Assembly: GCA_030374805.1 (NCBI GenBank)
Contig: JARGSG010000247.1
Span: 362,193-426,192 of the forward strand
Length of the DNA: 64,000 nt
Source of the DNA: Gracilaria gracilis
Taxonomy: Eukaryota > Rhodophyta > Florideophyceae > Gracilariales > Gracilariaceae
Reading direction: 5' to 3'
Below the pieces are notes generated by a model, which worked only from the letters and a program-made list of their open reading frames with translations, was not told where the DNA came from and ran no database searches. Position 1 is the stretch's first letter. Each line of letters begins with the position of its first letter. Shown here piece by piece: positions 40,028 to 51,193 of this stretch. The translations under genes and the position numbers were made by a program.

Positions 40028-43000
40028 ATGTCCATTTTTGCTCTGACGGTAAGCTACGCTCGTCTTCATCAATTCCGTTCATTTCGTCTGGACTCACCGC
40101 GAGTCCGTATTCATGCACCGTCTCCAATGCTTTTGTTGCCTCCACTTTCAGCAAAAACTCAACCAGCGCGATTGCGATGTTGACACCATTCTTCAGCAGC
40201 TGCAGACTTTCAAAAAGGTAAGCTTAGATGCATTCACTCGGCAGAGTCATGCATGCCCAACTGACTCAACTTCCTATCTCCGCCTTCCTATTGATCGACA
40301 CACAGTCCGACCTCGTGAACGAGTCTCAGCACCGTGAAAGTATCTTATCCCAGTGTGTTCAGTTCTGTGAGTACAGCATGCAGCATGGGCGACATGCTCA
40401 CGTTGCCACGCTCTTCAACTTCATTCATGTCGCCAACTCCGATGACAAATGGCTACCGACCGCGTTCAACCGCGTTTTCCCCCACTTGCTGCCGTATTAC
40501 GACATGATTCTGGCCAGTTTCGAGCGTGACCAAACCGCTCATCAAACTTTCACACCTCCCAGCTTTTCTCGCCTTAGGAAAAGTGACGTCAACTCTGTCC
40601 GTCTTATGAGCGCAATATTCGAACTCTGTGTCGATTTCTGTGACGTTATGCATGCTGGAGAGAAGTTGTCCGTGTTCCTCAAGCCACTATACACTTTGAT
40701 CTGCATTCCGGATTTTCAAGATGTATCGATGGTTCTCACTGATCATGGATATGCGTTAAACGAAGTCCTCAGATCAGCTGCCTTTGCACTCTCAAATTTC
40801 GTCCTGTCGTTCACCTCACTTGCTACCAAGGCGAGGAAGATATCCAAGGTACAGGTTGAAGGCATCTTCAAAACCCTTTCTTGTGCACCGGAACTCAGCA
40901 TCCAAAGGAGCCTTATGCTGATTATTCGGTCCTTGTATGATGGCCCCGACGAAGATAATGTCATGGGTTATGTTTCGGCTTCGGAGCTGAGTGTCACCGC
41001 CCTAAAGGAGATCATCGAAAGGAAGCTTTCAACTACTCAGTATGGCTCCGGAATGGCGCTGGCCAGTTTCCATGCTCTCAAACTCGACGACCATGATTTA
41101 TTGAAGAATAACGAGAATGTCATAAAGCTGATGTTCCAGCGAAAGAGAAAGGCTCTGAGGTGTTTCAGTACGGGGCCTTGTGTCGTGCAAATGCAGGAAA
41201 CCAATTCAAAACGGAAGGAGGTCATTGAGTCAGCTTCTGTGGAGTGGAATCTGAATTCCGTTTGCGTTCGTGACCAGACCGGAAACCCAATTCAGAACTG
41301 GCCCTTCTTCACCATTTCGTTCTTCGAATGCCCCGGAAAGGAAGCGAGATTTACTTTCGACGAGTTTTATCAGTTTCCTAAAACAAGAGTTGTACTGCAG
41401 TATGAACGAACTTTGAAGCGAAACGATAGGAAAATCATCGTGGAAAGGATAGATGGTCTCCTATCGATGGTTTCAAAGGAGCCGACCCCAAGGCTTTCCA
41501 GAAAGGATCCCATGCATCAGCCGGGGCATGTGCGCCCAGTAGCTGTATCAATTGCTCTTCAAGGTGAGAGAAAAGATTCAGATTATGGGCGACTTTCGGA
41601 GGGACTTCATGAGCTCACAGAATCAGAAGAACCTTATGACGGAAATCTGGTAGAAACAATTCTATCTGGATTTCAAGATGGTGGAGTATTCATAAGGAAG
41701 AGGAGCGGTTCCAGGGCGAGATCAGTCGAGGAGTCCCGTGAAAGCTCTTCAAACTCTGAGGCAGGTGACTCTCAAGACGGCCCTTGCGATCATAGCGATT
41801 CCTCTGTAGAATCCACGGGTGTACACGATCTGCTTAGAGACTCTGAATGGCACGACGTTGATGAAGGCCACGAAGAATCTCCTTCTTCCGACTTATCGAC
41901 CTCTGTCAAGGCCGTCGATGACAGCTATGTTTCCAGGGCACCAGACAATACTAAGGCTCGGGCTTCATCGCTTCTGCAGTCTTCAAAGTCTGGCCCCCGT
42001 ATTTTCAAACGCAAGCTTCCTCGCTTGGAAAGAGTTGAAGAAGACCAAGTTCGCCTACCCCAACAAGAAAACGTTCCATCCTGGCACACAATCGACAAAC
42101 GTCCGCAATCCGAAGCTAACAGCAGAATAAGAAGCCGTGATTCTGGGCTTTCTAGCCTTGAAGTCCCGGGGAACGGGAAGAAGAATGTCGGGAAGGCAGA
42201 TACAGTTTCGCTCGAGAGCGGAGAGAAGAAAACTAGATCCGAGCCGAGGAAGCTTGGACCGATGAAACGCATTGATGTTCACGATGATTTCGAAGCAAAA
42301 GGTGTTATCGGCGAAACATTTAATGGTGAACATAGTTCCAGTTCCAAACCGGAGAATGAATCAGGATGCCTGTCGAGCGACTCTATGGAAGCTTCAAGGG
42401 GAGGAAGGTCTGTTTTGCGGGGAAAGGAAAGGGAGAAAGACGACCCTCCCCAGGGTGAAGAGTCAATGGAAATTGAGAATATCGATAAAGATGATCACGA
42501 AAATCTAACTCGTTCTCTTGACGAAATGGTATCAAACGAAAGCCGGAAGGCAGTGTCCAGTATTGCAGTAGAAGCCGCCGATACTGACCCCATCTTGGGC
42601 GAGCAGAATGTATATGAAAATGTGTACTGTGAGAACGAACGAATGAGGGAGATGTTGATGAGCGCGGTTAAGAGAATGCTAAAGGTAAGTTACTACAAAC
42701 TCCCGATTATGGCACAATTCTTGTTGTTTAGAGACGTCCGTAAGGTGGTCACTATTCAGAATGTTAACCAATGTTCGTGTTCGTTCCTCTCCCGTTGGTT
42801 AGTGTCAAATTGACAGTGCTCAAAGGATGCTGATGTTGGCTCAGAAGGAAGTGAAATTGCTTCAGAATAAGAAACGTGCGACAAACCATGAGCTCATCAA
42901 AGATTATGAGTCGAAGGTGAAGAAGTTCGGCGAAGAACAGAAGGAGCGAGTTGAGGACTATGGAAAGCATCACGGAGCTCTAATATCGAAGGCCAGGGGG

Positions 43001-43237
43001 CTTGCTCGGGATCTCAAGGTGAAGCTAGCCTACGGTAAAAAACAACTCAGGGTACGGAAGCAACGGGCGCAGCGCATTGTGGCAAGAGTCAAGAAGCAGT
43101 TGGAAACGGTTCGTGCGAGGATGGATGATGAGTTTAAGGAGCTTCTCGCAAGTAGCAAGAAAAGGGAGGACACCACGAAGAGCTCTTTGGCGCAGAACCT
43201 GATGAGCATGTTGGGAAGCAACCATCAACTGGACTGA
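40028..43237 (+). CDS. Probable SYCP2/Red1-like meiotic chromosome-axis protein
   Basis: Four exons (40028-40048, 40152-40217, 40306-42684, 42803-43237) with introns of 103, 88 and 118 nt give about 966 residues; all junctions are in phase. The order is: helical N-terminal half of armadillo-like character (residues about 1-330), a beta-rich block EWNLNSVCVRDQTGNPIQNWPFFTISFFE that could be an Spt16M/PH-like fold, about 350 disordered Ser/Glu/Lys-rich residues, and a C-terminal coiled coil (MREMLMSAVKRMLK joined to QIDSAQRMLMLAQKEVKLL, then long Lys/Glu/Arg heptads). This layout matches SYCP2/Red1-type axis cores, where the coiled coil makes filaments. The assignment rests on architecture, not clear sequence identity; another nuclear scaffold is possible. 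Confidence 0.55.
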
Positions 43238-43807
43238 ATGAATGAATGATGATGTCGAAAACACCTTAGGTACCTAATACTTTCTTTGTACCATATTATA
43301 GCCTCGTGAGTGTAGCACGGCTACTGATTTGTGGTTTGTGGCTACGGTGTAGAGATAAGTGTTATAGGTTGTTGGGGTTCTTAGCATACCCCCGCGTACG
43401 AGTAATTCACGTACGCGTTTCATAAATGAGAGAGAGAGAGAACGATGATGATAGAGTGAGACTGCTTTTGAGTCGTGGCCATCCTTAAATGATGCAGTAC
43501 CTAGCTCCTTGCGCTCAGATTTCATCACTCATCCTCAGCAACCTTGAAGTTAATTTCTCACAAGGAAGTTGCGGTCTTGAGAGGGGTTTCTTTTCCAAAT
43601 CTAATGACAAATCATTACACCCAGAGCAATAAAGTTCTTAGTCTGTTTAGTACAAATGCCCTTCACAAGGGTGAATGATGATCATGAAGGTGGGCAAAAG
43701 GTCAACTGAATACTGACTAGTTCTCTTTAGGAGCAGTACAACTTAAGTTACTTCCACAAAGCCTATTACTTGCGAGGAAGATGTTGACGATTCTCGACTC
43801 GGTTTGG
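43238..43807. other. Convergent spacer
   Basis: The 3' ends of the axis-like gene (+) and XPB (-) face each other. Contains an inverted repeat CGCGTACG...CGTACGCG near 43396-43420 and a GA tract (43427-43441). No gene supported. Confidence 0.5.
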
Positions 43808-46372
43808 CTACTTTTTGCTAAACCCACCGGCTATCCTTCTCCTGAACAAGGAATGCTGCACAACTCGTCTGCTCTTGGGTAGATTTGCTTGTTCAATTTT
43901 TCGTTTGTCAAACTCGTTGTAACGCATGCCCCGAGCGCCGGTAAGGGCTCCCATCGAATTTGGACGTCGGTGAACCATTCTGCCATAGCCTCCATCTGGA
44001 CCATTTGCTGCTTGAGCTCTCATTTCTTCGTCAACGTCAAGATGTTCACTAGCTTCTGTTTCATCAGCCGCAAGTACCTTCGCAAGTAATCCCAGCTGCT
44101 CTTGCTTTGATTCAAAATCCAGCTTTGCCTTGTCCATACCTTCCAGATGGGTAATGACCTTAAAGGCATAACCCTGGTCAATAAGAAACTGCTGTCGTTT
44201 GGACGAATAGAACATTTCCTGTGTATCTGTTGACACCAGACTGTAGAAGAAAGCGTTAAAATTCTGTCCCGCTCGTGGTTTCGGGCGCAAGATTCTTCCG
44301 AGCCGTTGAGCTTCTTGTCGCCGGGAACCATAGTGGGAGCTGACCTGGATGAGAACATTCGCCTCAGGAATGTCAATTGACGTGTCACCAACTTTGGAAA
44401 GTAAAATAGTGTTCAGAGCAGGATTATGTTGGAAGTTCTGCAAAATCCTCAGTCTCTCAGTTTGACTTGTAGGGCCGAAGATATATGGTCGCGCGAGTCT
44501 ATTAGCATACATCTTGAGGGCGTACACATTGTCCGCAAAAATGATAATCTTATCACCTCGCTGTTCATGAAAGTTGACGAGATACTGACACATGCGGAAC
44601 TTATTCGGGTTCATTGCGTACAAGAGCTTACGACGAGCCGGAAGAGAGGAAAGATACTCTCTGTAGAACTCTTTGGTCATCGGGCACCAGACTTCCGCGC
44701 ATTGCACCGTTGCTAAATAGTTGTCACGTTGCAGATCAAGCCAATTGGCTTCATAAAGTTTAGGGCCGATAAGGAAATTGATATCTCCTATCTTCTCATC
44801 CTCACGAAGCAGGGTTGCAGTAAGTCCTAGTTTGCAATGCGCTTTTATGACTCCAACTACCCTTCGAAAAACGTTGGCGGGAACAACGTGCACCTCATCC
44901 AGAAGCAATAGACCCCACTCTTTCTTCTTGAGTTCATTCAGCATTCTTTCAGATTCTGCGGCACGTCGTCCGCTGTGAGAAATCATGGAATACGTAGTGA
45001 CGGTGACCCCACCGTAGAAGCTCTTCTCATTACCTCCACTTGATGCCACAAATCGGCCGATATGCTCCCTGGGCATGGTACTCCAAGTTGCAAACTGATA
45101 ACGCCATTGCTCAACAGAAACAGAGCTTGTGCATAGACACAGAGTCGGTTTCTTCACTGTGCATGCTGCGGTCACACCAACAAGACTCTTACCAGCACCA
45201 CATGGGAGAACTATGACCCCAGACCTTGCTCGTCCATTTCCAAACATCTTTTCCAAACTCTTTTCTTGATATGGACGAATCTTAGCAATTGGTTTCAAGT
45301 CTAGATCAATGTTTGGGTTGGCCGTGTCGTTGCGGAAGTCATACTCTTCCATAAGGGGGTATTCCAAAGCAATGGCTTGTCTCTTCACATGTTCTACTTC
45401 CTCACCACGGACTTCAAATTCAAAGGTTTGCTTCTTGTTTCCCTCAGCGAAAGCAACTTCTTCCTCGTCATCCTCTTCGTCCAAGGCTTTCGCAAGTGCT
45501 TGAAGTGTTTTGGCATCACTGACGGCTTCTTCTCCACCGGCAATCACCAGGTCGTTCTGTTCCGTTTCTACCTCTTTTGCTTCATCTGTTTCAGTTTCCG
45601 GGACCCGAGCCGAAGCGATCTTGGGATCAGAAAGTAGTATGCGCATTACATTCTCTTCCATGGTTTGGACGACATATTTGCCTTTCTTCAGTACCAGTTT
45701 CGCTTTACCATAAGTTTTCGTACAATCTCGAATGAACTGAGGTATCTCTTTTGGAAGCGAGGTTTTGCAAAGTTTACGCAGAGCCCTGATTATGCTTTCA
45801 CTATCCAAACCCACGGAAACCGCAGCATACAGAGCATACTCTGTAAGACGATACTCATGGAGCTGCTCTGGGCGAGAGACGGGCTCGGCTATGGCCACCA
45901 AGAAGTCATATGCCTGCTTGTAGATGGGGGAAAACGTTTCGAGGAAGATTCGCTTATCTCCGGACACATACACCGGTCTAGACGCATGGTCAGGACGCAA
46001 TTGCAAGTTACCGAAGTCCTTTATCTGAGAATCGTCATCTTCATCATCTTCTATATTGAAAGAGGCGTGGCAGGCAGCACGAGGGAGCATTGGAAGATCA
46101 CGGTCCTCATCGCGGACAGCTTCGTCTGGCTGCTGTTCATCTTTGTTAGGATTGTAGTCAGAGTCGGAATCGGGTTGGTCGCGGTCCTTTCTTCGCTTTT
46201 TCTTCTTGCGCTTCTTCTCCCTCTTGCGCTCCCTGCGCTCTCTTTTCAGGCGACGAGCTTCATCGCGACTAAAATTTGAATTCGAATGGTTTGACGGATT
46301 GTCAACTTCTATGACGTCGGGGCTGTCTACATCTATGACTGAATCTTCGCGTTGTCTCTTCCGACCGTCCAT
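43808..46372 (-). CDS. XPB: TFIIH helicase/translocase XPB (SSL2/RAD25)
   Basis: The product has 854 residues from the ATG at 46372 (MDGRKRQRED). A basic/acidic N-terminus is followed by the damage-recognition-like domain, then the helicase core: Walker A LPCGAGKSLVGVTAA near 387, DEVH near 490 (DEVHVVPANVFR), TATLLREDEKIGDINFLIGPKLYEANW including the RED motif, IIIFADNV, and motif VI QEAQRLGRILRPK near 690. XPB is the DNA translocase of TFIIH, needed for promoter opening and nucleotide excision repair. The length is close to yeast Ssl2 (843). Single exon; divergent from the gene at 46770. Confidence 0.97.
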   Translation of the reverse strand: MDGRKRQREDSVIDVDSPDVIEVDNPSNHSNSNFSRDEARRLKRERRERKREKKRKKKKRRKDRDQPDSDSDYNPNKDEQQPDEAVRDEDRDLPMLPRAACHASFNIEDDEDDDSQIKDFGNLQLRPDHASRPVYVSGDKRIFLETFSPIYKQAYDFLVAIAEPVSRPEQLHEYRLTEYALYAAVSVGLDSESIIRALRKLCKTSLPKEIPQFIRDCTKTYGKAKLVLKKGKYVVQTMEENVMRILLSDPKIASARVPETETDEAKEVETEQNDLVIAGGEEAVSDAKTLQALAKALDEEDDEEEVAFAEGNKKQTFEFEVRGEEVEHVKRQAIALEYPLMEEYDFRNDTANPNIDLDLKPIAKIRPYQEKSLEKMFGNGRARSGVIVLPCGAGKSLVGVTAACTVKKPTLCLCTSSVSVEQWRYQFATWSTMPREHIGRFVASSGGNEKSFYGGVTVTTYSMISHSGRRAAESERMLNELKKKEWGLLLLDEVHVVPANVFRRVVGVIKAHCKLGLTATLLREDEKIGDINFLIGPKLYEANWLDLQRDNYLATVQCAEVWCPMTKEFYREYLSSLPARRKLLYAMNPNKFRMCQYLVNFHEQRGDKIIIFADNVYALKMYANRLARPYIFGPTSQTERLRILQNFQHNPALNTILLSKVGDTSIDIPEANVLIQVSSHYGSRRQEAQRLGRILRPKPRAGQNFNAFFYSLVSTDTQEMFYSSKRQQFLIDQGYAFKVITHLEGMDKAKLDFESKQEQLGLLAKVLAADETEASEHLDVDEEMRAQAANGPDGGYGRMVHRRPNSMGALTGARGMRYNEFDKRKIEQANLPKSRRVVQHSLFRRRIAGGFSKK

Positions 46373-46769
46373 GAAAGAAACTAGGAGCAAGCAAAACTTT
46401 CATAGATCAGAGATCCCGAAGTGATGTACAGTCCGCGCCTATCCAGGTCTTGCACTGTAATAGAAAACCCCCCGGGGATTGCGAGCTAAGAAGGTTGGGG
46501 CGTGAACAAAAACAGCTCTCTGCGAAAAAGTGAGACACTTGAGCAAGAGAAGCGAACGTTGAAGTATTTATGAGTTTGGATTTTGAATGGCTTGCAGCAG
46601 GAATCCCTGACAAGCGACGAGACTAGAATTTAAGAAGACCTTGGGCTCAGTCGCAAAGCAGCAAGCGCATTTACGGAGGAAAACAGAGGATTGATGCCTC
46701 GGACTCTTTGAAGCTTATTTCGCCTCTGCGGCTGAGGAGGAGACGTTCGGATGTTCGTGTCTTCGTTAA
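46373..46769. promoter_or_regulatory. Divergent promoter, XPB / unknown gene
   Basis: A 400-bp spacer between divergent starts. No motif recognised. Confidence 0.4.
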
Positions 46770-48185
46770 ATGCCGCCGCGCAGCTTCACAAGACAGCGAT
46801 GCACACGATGCAGCTCTAGAAATATCGAAACTTTTCCAGATGATTTGGAAGTTGAGCCTTTGAGGCAGTGCGCTGTAAATATGCTTCTTTTGGCGCCAAC
46901 TTCGAATCGAAACTATAGTGAAGCCGCGAGGTGGACATGGCCACATCGTTGTATCGCCTCTCCAACGCGTAAACCCTCCTCCATCCGTGTTTGTCTGAGA
47001 CATGAGCGTTATGATACTACGATGCATCACAAATCCTACGAGCTGACCGAATCTGTAACTCCGGTTCGCAACTCCAGCGCCGCTCGGCAGTCGCAGATAT
47101 GCGTAGCACCTCGAGTGAAGCTCCATCCAGTGAAGACCACACCTGTGACCCGCTCCGTGCGAACCCAACCTTTCCGCGTGCGAATTCAGCCGCCATCGAA
47201 CCAAGATGAGTTCGTTCGCAGAAAACTCTTTCCAACAGTCACACCAAGAAAGAAAAAGTCTCATGAACGAATCACAATTAAAGTCAACTGCGGAAGGGAA
47301 CGCACGCAACCGTTAACTGTGAACCCTTTACGGGGTTCTAGTGGCTCTCTTACTTCCTTTTTACGCTCCTCTATATCGCAAGCAGAACAAAGAATTCAAG
47401 CATTTCGCGCTGCCGTGCAGGTCAACAAGTTCACAAACAGAGTTTTGGAGAACAACCTGATTGTTCGGATTCTCCGAAGGGACGGGGACCTCTTCTTCGT
47501 TGAGCAAATCAACAAAGTCGCGATGAAGCTCCCCAGGCTCGCTGTCTTAGTATCTACAGACGCACTACCTTTCACCGCAACGGAATCGGAAACGAAGGAA
47601 AGATGCATGTTCATACCCTATCCATGGCACGCTCATGAAGTGAACATGTTTCGTCTGAATATAGCAGATATTCTTGTCGTACCATACAGAATCAGCATCA
47701 CAACCCAGAGTGAAATTCTACCCGCACTGCAATCACAATCCCTTACTCAAACTCTCAACGAATCTTTGATGCGAGTGGCTTCGGCGTCAAATCAACTTCC
47801 TCACACACACGAAGATGATAGAACAGACGGAGGGAAGAGTTTCCATGTACTGCACACATTCTCAAAACTATCACCCCACATCGCAGTCGTGAACTTGGAT
47901 GTATACGTCGATTTCTGTTTTCACCAGCGAGGTTTCGCTATCATTCGTGACAACATAGGAGAGCTTGCTATTCTGATAGCCTTCAATGAAGCAAACATCG
48001 AATTCAGAAGCGGAGAGAGGCATCACATCCCAAACGTTCATGTTGTCCCTCAACGGATAACGTCTGATGCAGTGCTTCAAATTGCAACACTCGAGTCAAA
48101 TGAATGTTACAATCGATTACGACGATGCTCGCAGGACACGCTCTTCGCTTTTTCTACACGAAGCCCAGACTACCCTTTCGAATAG
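46770..48185 (+). CDS. Unknown protein, possibly OB-fold DNA-repair factor
   Basis: The product has up to 471 residues from the ATG at 46770. A start at 47022 (MHHKSYELTESVTPVRN) is also plausible because the first 84 codons are poor in structure. A basic, Pro/Arg/Lys-rich N-terminal half is followed by FRAAVQVNKFTNRVLENNLIVRILRRDGDLFFVEQ and RCMFIPYPWHAHEV..FRLNIADILVVPYRI. The alternating hydrophobic pattern and the I.PW element faintly recall OB-fold repair scaffolds such as SPIDR; this is speculative. Toward the end are DVYVDFCFHQRGFAIIRDNIGELAILIAF and NVHVVPQRI. The gene converges on EF-G1, 75 bp away. Confidence 0.6.
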   Translation: MPPRSFTRQRCTRCSSRNIETFPDDLEVEPLRQCAVNMLLLAPTSNRNYSEAARWTWPHRCIASPTRKPSSIRVCLRHERYDTTMHHKSYELTESVTPVRNSSAARQSQICVAPRVKLHPVKTTPVTRSVRTQPFRVRIQPPSNQDEFVRRKLFPTVTPRKKKSHERITIKVNCGRERTQPLTVNPLRGSSGSLTSFLRSSISQAEQRIQAFRAAVQVNKFTNRVLENNLIVRILRRDGDLFFVEQINKVAMKLPRLAVLVSTDALPFTATESETKERCMFIPYPWHAHEVNMFRLNIADILVVPYRISITTQSEILPALQSQSLTQTLNESLMRVASASNQLPHTHEDDRTDGGKSFHVLHTFSKLSPHIAVVNLDVYVDFCFHQRGFAIIRDNIGELAILIAFNEANIEFRSGERHHIPNVHVVPQRITSDAVLQIATLESNECYNRLRRCSQDTLFAFSTRSPDYPFE

Positions 48186-48259
48186 GAACTGTCTGGTGGT
48201 TTGTGAATACCACATTATATTCAAAACCTCGTCTCAGCAACTCAAGGAATGTTTTGCAC

Positions 48260-50748
48260 CTACTTTCTTCCAGCCGCTTTCTTCTCTTTGTAGGCTGTGA
48301 TAAGATCTTCAGCATCGGGCAAAATCCTGTGTTGCAGATACTCCATAGAATACTCACCCTTGCCTTGGGTCATGCTCCGAAGTTCAGTTGAGTATCCAAA
48401 CATTTGGCCCAATGGCACTTCGGCAGCAATTGATCCATAATCGGAATGAGCAGATGAACTCACAATGATTCCTCTCCTCTTTGACAAACCCCCCATAACA
48501 GTTCCTTGGAACTCTGTTGGAACTTCAACTTCAACCCTCATAATGGGCTCCAGAACTGCCGCCCTTGCTTTCCAGAAGGCTTGTCGGAAACCCTGAATAG
48601 ATGCCATTCTGAAGGATAACTCATTGGAATCGACGGGATGTGTCTTCCCATCTAGTATAACCATTCTAACGCCCTGCACGCGATGACCAGTGAGAGAACC
48701 TTCTGCAAGGGCCTCTGCGAAACCTTTTTCGATAGCCGGCAGAAAACCTGGAGGAACGTTGTTGCCAATCAGCCCATTTTTGAACTCCACGGACACCCCA
48801 TCCTCAGTGGGTTCAAGGTAACCTTCAAGGGCGGCAAATTGACCTGCACCCCCTGACTGTTTTTTGTGAATGTAGTTAAAGTTTGCTCGATTCTGGATGG
48901 TTTCGCGATAGTTCACACGAGGCGCCCCAACTTCAAGGTCAAGGTTATACTCGCGAAGCATCCGTTCAACGTATATCTGCAAATGTAGCTCTCCCATACC
49001 AGAAATGATAGTTTGTTTCGATTCAGGATCCATATGTACGCGGAACGTAGGGTCTTCGCGAGTAAACCTGTTTAAGGCTTTTGTGAAATTGTTGGATCCA
49101 CTGTCCTTTTTCTTAGGGGCAACTGCAAGGCTCATCACCGCATCAGGGACAAACAAGGACTCCATACTGAGAGGTTTGGGTTCTGAGGCGGATACGAATG
49201 TATCACCTGATGCACATTCCATTCCAAACATGGCACAGATATCCCCGGCGTATGCTTCCTGGATTTCCTCCATCTCATTGGAATGCATACGCACGAGTCG
49301 AGGTACCTTCACTTTCTTCTTTGTTCTGGTGTTGATCACAACGTCCCCCTTCCGCAGTGTACCTTGGTAGACCCGAAGATACGTCAGCTGGCCAAATCGA
49401 CTCTCTTCAAGCTTGAAAGCGAGGGATACAAGAGGTTCTGAAGAATCAGAAGCTAGGAGCACCTTCTCTTCTTCAACTTCAGCGGAGCCTTCCTTTGGAA
49501 CACTCTGAAGAGCATAGTTATGCCTCTCCGCTGGATTCGGAAGATATCGAATCACACCATCCAGTAATGTTTGAACGCCAGTATTCTTCAAAGCGCTCCC
49601 CATCATTACAGGGGAGAAGCTCTTTTGAAGAGTCGCTCGTCGAATTGCTTCGTGAATGTCCCCTTCAGTGATATCCTCTTCCATTAGATACTTGTCCCCA
49701 AGGGTTTCGTCGACATCAGCGAGGGTGTCCACGAGATATCGTCTCTTCTCTTCGACGACATCCACCAAATCGGAAGGAATAGCATCACGACGTACTTCCT
49801 CTCCGCTGGGCCCCTCGAAGAAAATGGCTTCTCGAGTAATGATGTCAATTATTCCGTTGAGATCAGACTCCAACCCTATGGGTACATGTACCGCAGCTGC
49901 ACGCAAGCCAAGCTTCTCTTCTACTTGCTTAATAATTCTCCATGGATCCGACCCAGCTCTGTCGAGTTTGTTGATGAATGTCACTCGAGGTACCCCGTAC
50001 CTTTTCATTTGACGATCAACTGTGAGACTTTGACTCTGAACCCCGGACACACCGCACAAGACAAGAATAGCTCCATCGAGTACTCGAAGTGCTCTTTCAA
50101 CTTCTATTGTAAAATCTACGTGCCTGTAGTAACCCACGGACAGGTAAAGCGGATATTTTCAGTCACCCGACCACGTTAATACTCAGAATATCATGAAAGA
50201 AGCATCATTATGATATGATTTAACTGATATAACTTACCCTGGAGTGTCGATAATGTTAATAGTGTTTCCATCCCATGAGGCATGCGTCGCCGCTGAAGCG
50301 ATTGTTATTCCTGAATAGAATGCAAATGTCGCACCGACGCTGTCAGAGATATGCTTCGCGAATAAAGAGATAAATCGCTTTTCGTCCGTTATGCAATCTT
50401 ACCTTTCTCTCTTTCTAATTCCATGCTGTCCATTTTAGCTCCAACCCCATCTTTACCTTTAACCTCATGGATCTGTCGTATTCTTCCAGTATAAAACAGA
50501 ATACGTTCGGTTAAAGTTGTCTTCCCTGAGTCAATATGGGCTGAGATTCCAATGTTTCGCTGCTTTTCGAGTCGATCAAGGTCAGCATCTGAAATCTCTT
50601 GTAGGGCAGCTCCAGCATTCGTCGAAAACATAGGGAATGACTTCCATGTTCCTGTTACTGCATTAAGTCGAATAAACGGCCGCTTGGAAAGAACGACATT
50701 TGAGGCTGGCGATGCTGCCCAAAACAGCTTGCGGGACTGACGAATCAT
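48260..50748 (-). CDS. GFM1: Mitochondrial elongation factor G1
   Basis: Three exons (50748-50403, 50310-50238, 50123-48260) give 760 residues. Both introns (92 and 114 nt) are fixed by the frame across conserved G-domain blocks: [15 protein letters not shown] and IIDTPG/HVDFTIE. GTPase motifs: G1 [10 protein letters not shown]3 DTPGH, G4 [11 protein letters not shown]. Domains II-V follow in usual order, including [18 protein letters not shown] and [34 protein letters not shown] is typical of mitochondrial EF-G1 rather than EF2 or plastid EF-G. The presequence (about 45 residues, Arg/Ser-rich) supports mitochondrial import. It catalyses ribosome translocation. Divergent from NOP53. Confidence 0.95.
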
Positions 50749-51193
50749 GGTCGACCAGATTCACAGAGACAAATTATAACTCGGATCCCTGAAGTAGAAC
50801 CCTTCCAATTTTTTATGGAACAACTACAGTCTAATGTGTTGGGATAGCGATGGTGATATGTTGCGGATGAAGGTGATCGCGAGAAGAAAAAAAGAGATGA
50901 GAGCATCTATCTTGTGAAGACGAAGAGACGGTTAACGTCGCCCATTGGTTGACAAAGCTACTCTTAGCTTCTCTGTCCAATCAGGGTTGTCCAACAGGAC
51001 ATTTTTTCACTTGTCAATGAAAGATAGGCCAGAAATATTGAACGTTATTCTTATATTAAAATATCAATGAATGGTAACTGCGACGGCGGGGGAACCACGA
51101 CCTTCAGTGAAACAGTATTGCCGTCGAAAAGGTATGCATTTGAAAGCCGTATATTCTTGTTGAGCAGTTTCGTTTTGGCTTGAACTGCTCGCG
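50749..51193. promoter_or_regulatory. Divergent promoter, EF-G1 / NOP53
   Basis: A 445-bp spacer between two translation-related genes. No specific element is recognised. Confidence 0.4.

Noticed and set aside
40028..43237. Assignment of the four-exon gene as a condensin or cohesin subunit
   Set aside because: Coiled coil is only at the C-terminus and no ATPase or kleisin motifs are present; the axis-core layout fits better.
36265..46485. CCCCCGGGGATTG shared near 36270 and 46472
   Set aside because: Short, GC-biased, one copy inside coding sequence; likely chance.
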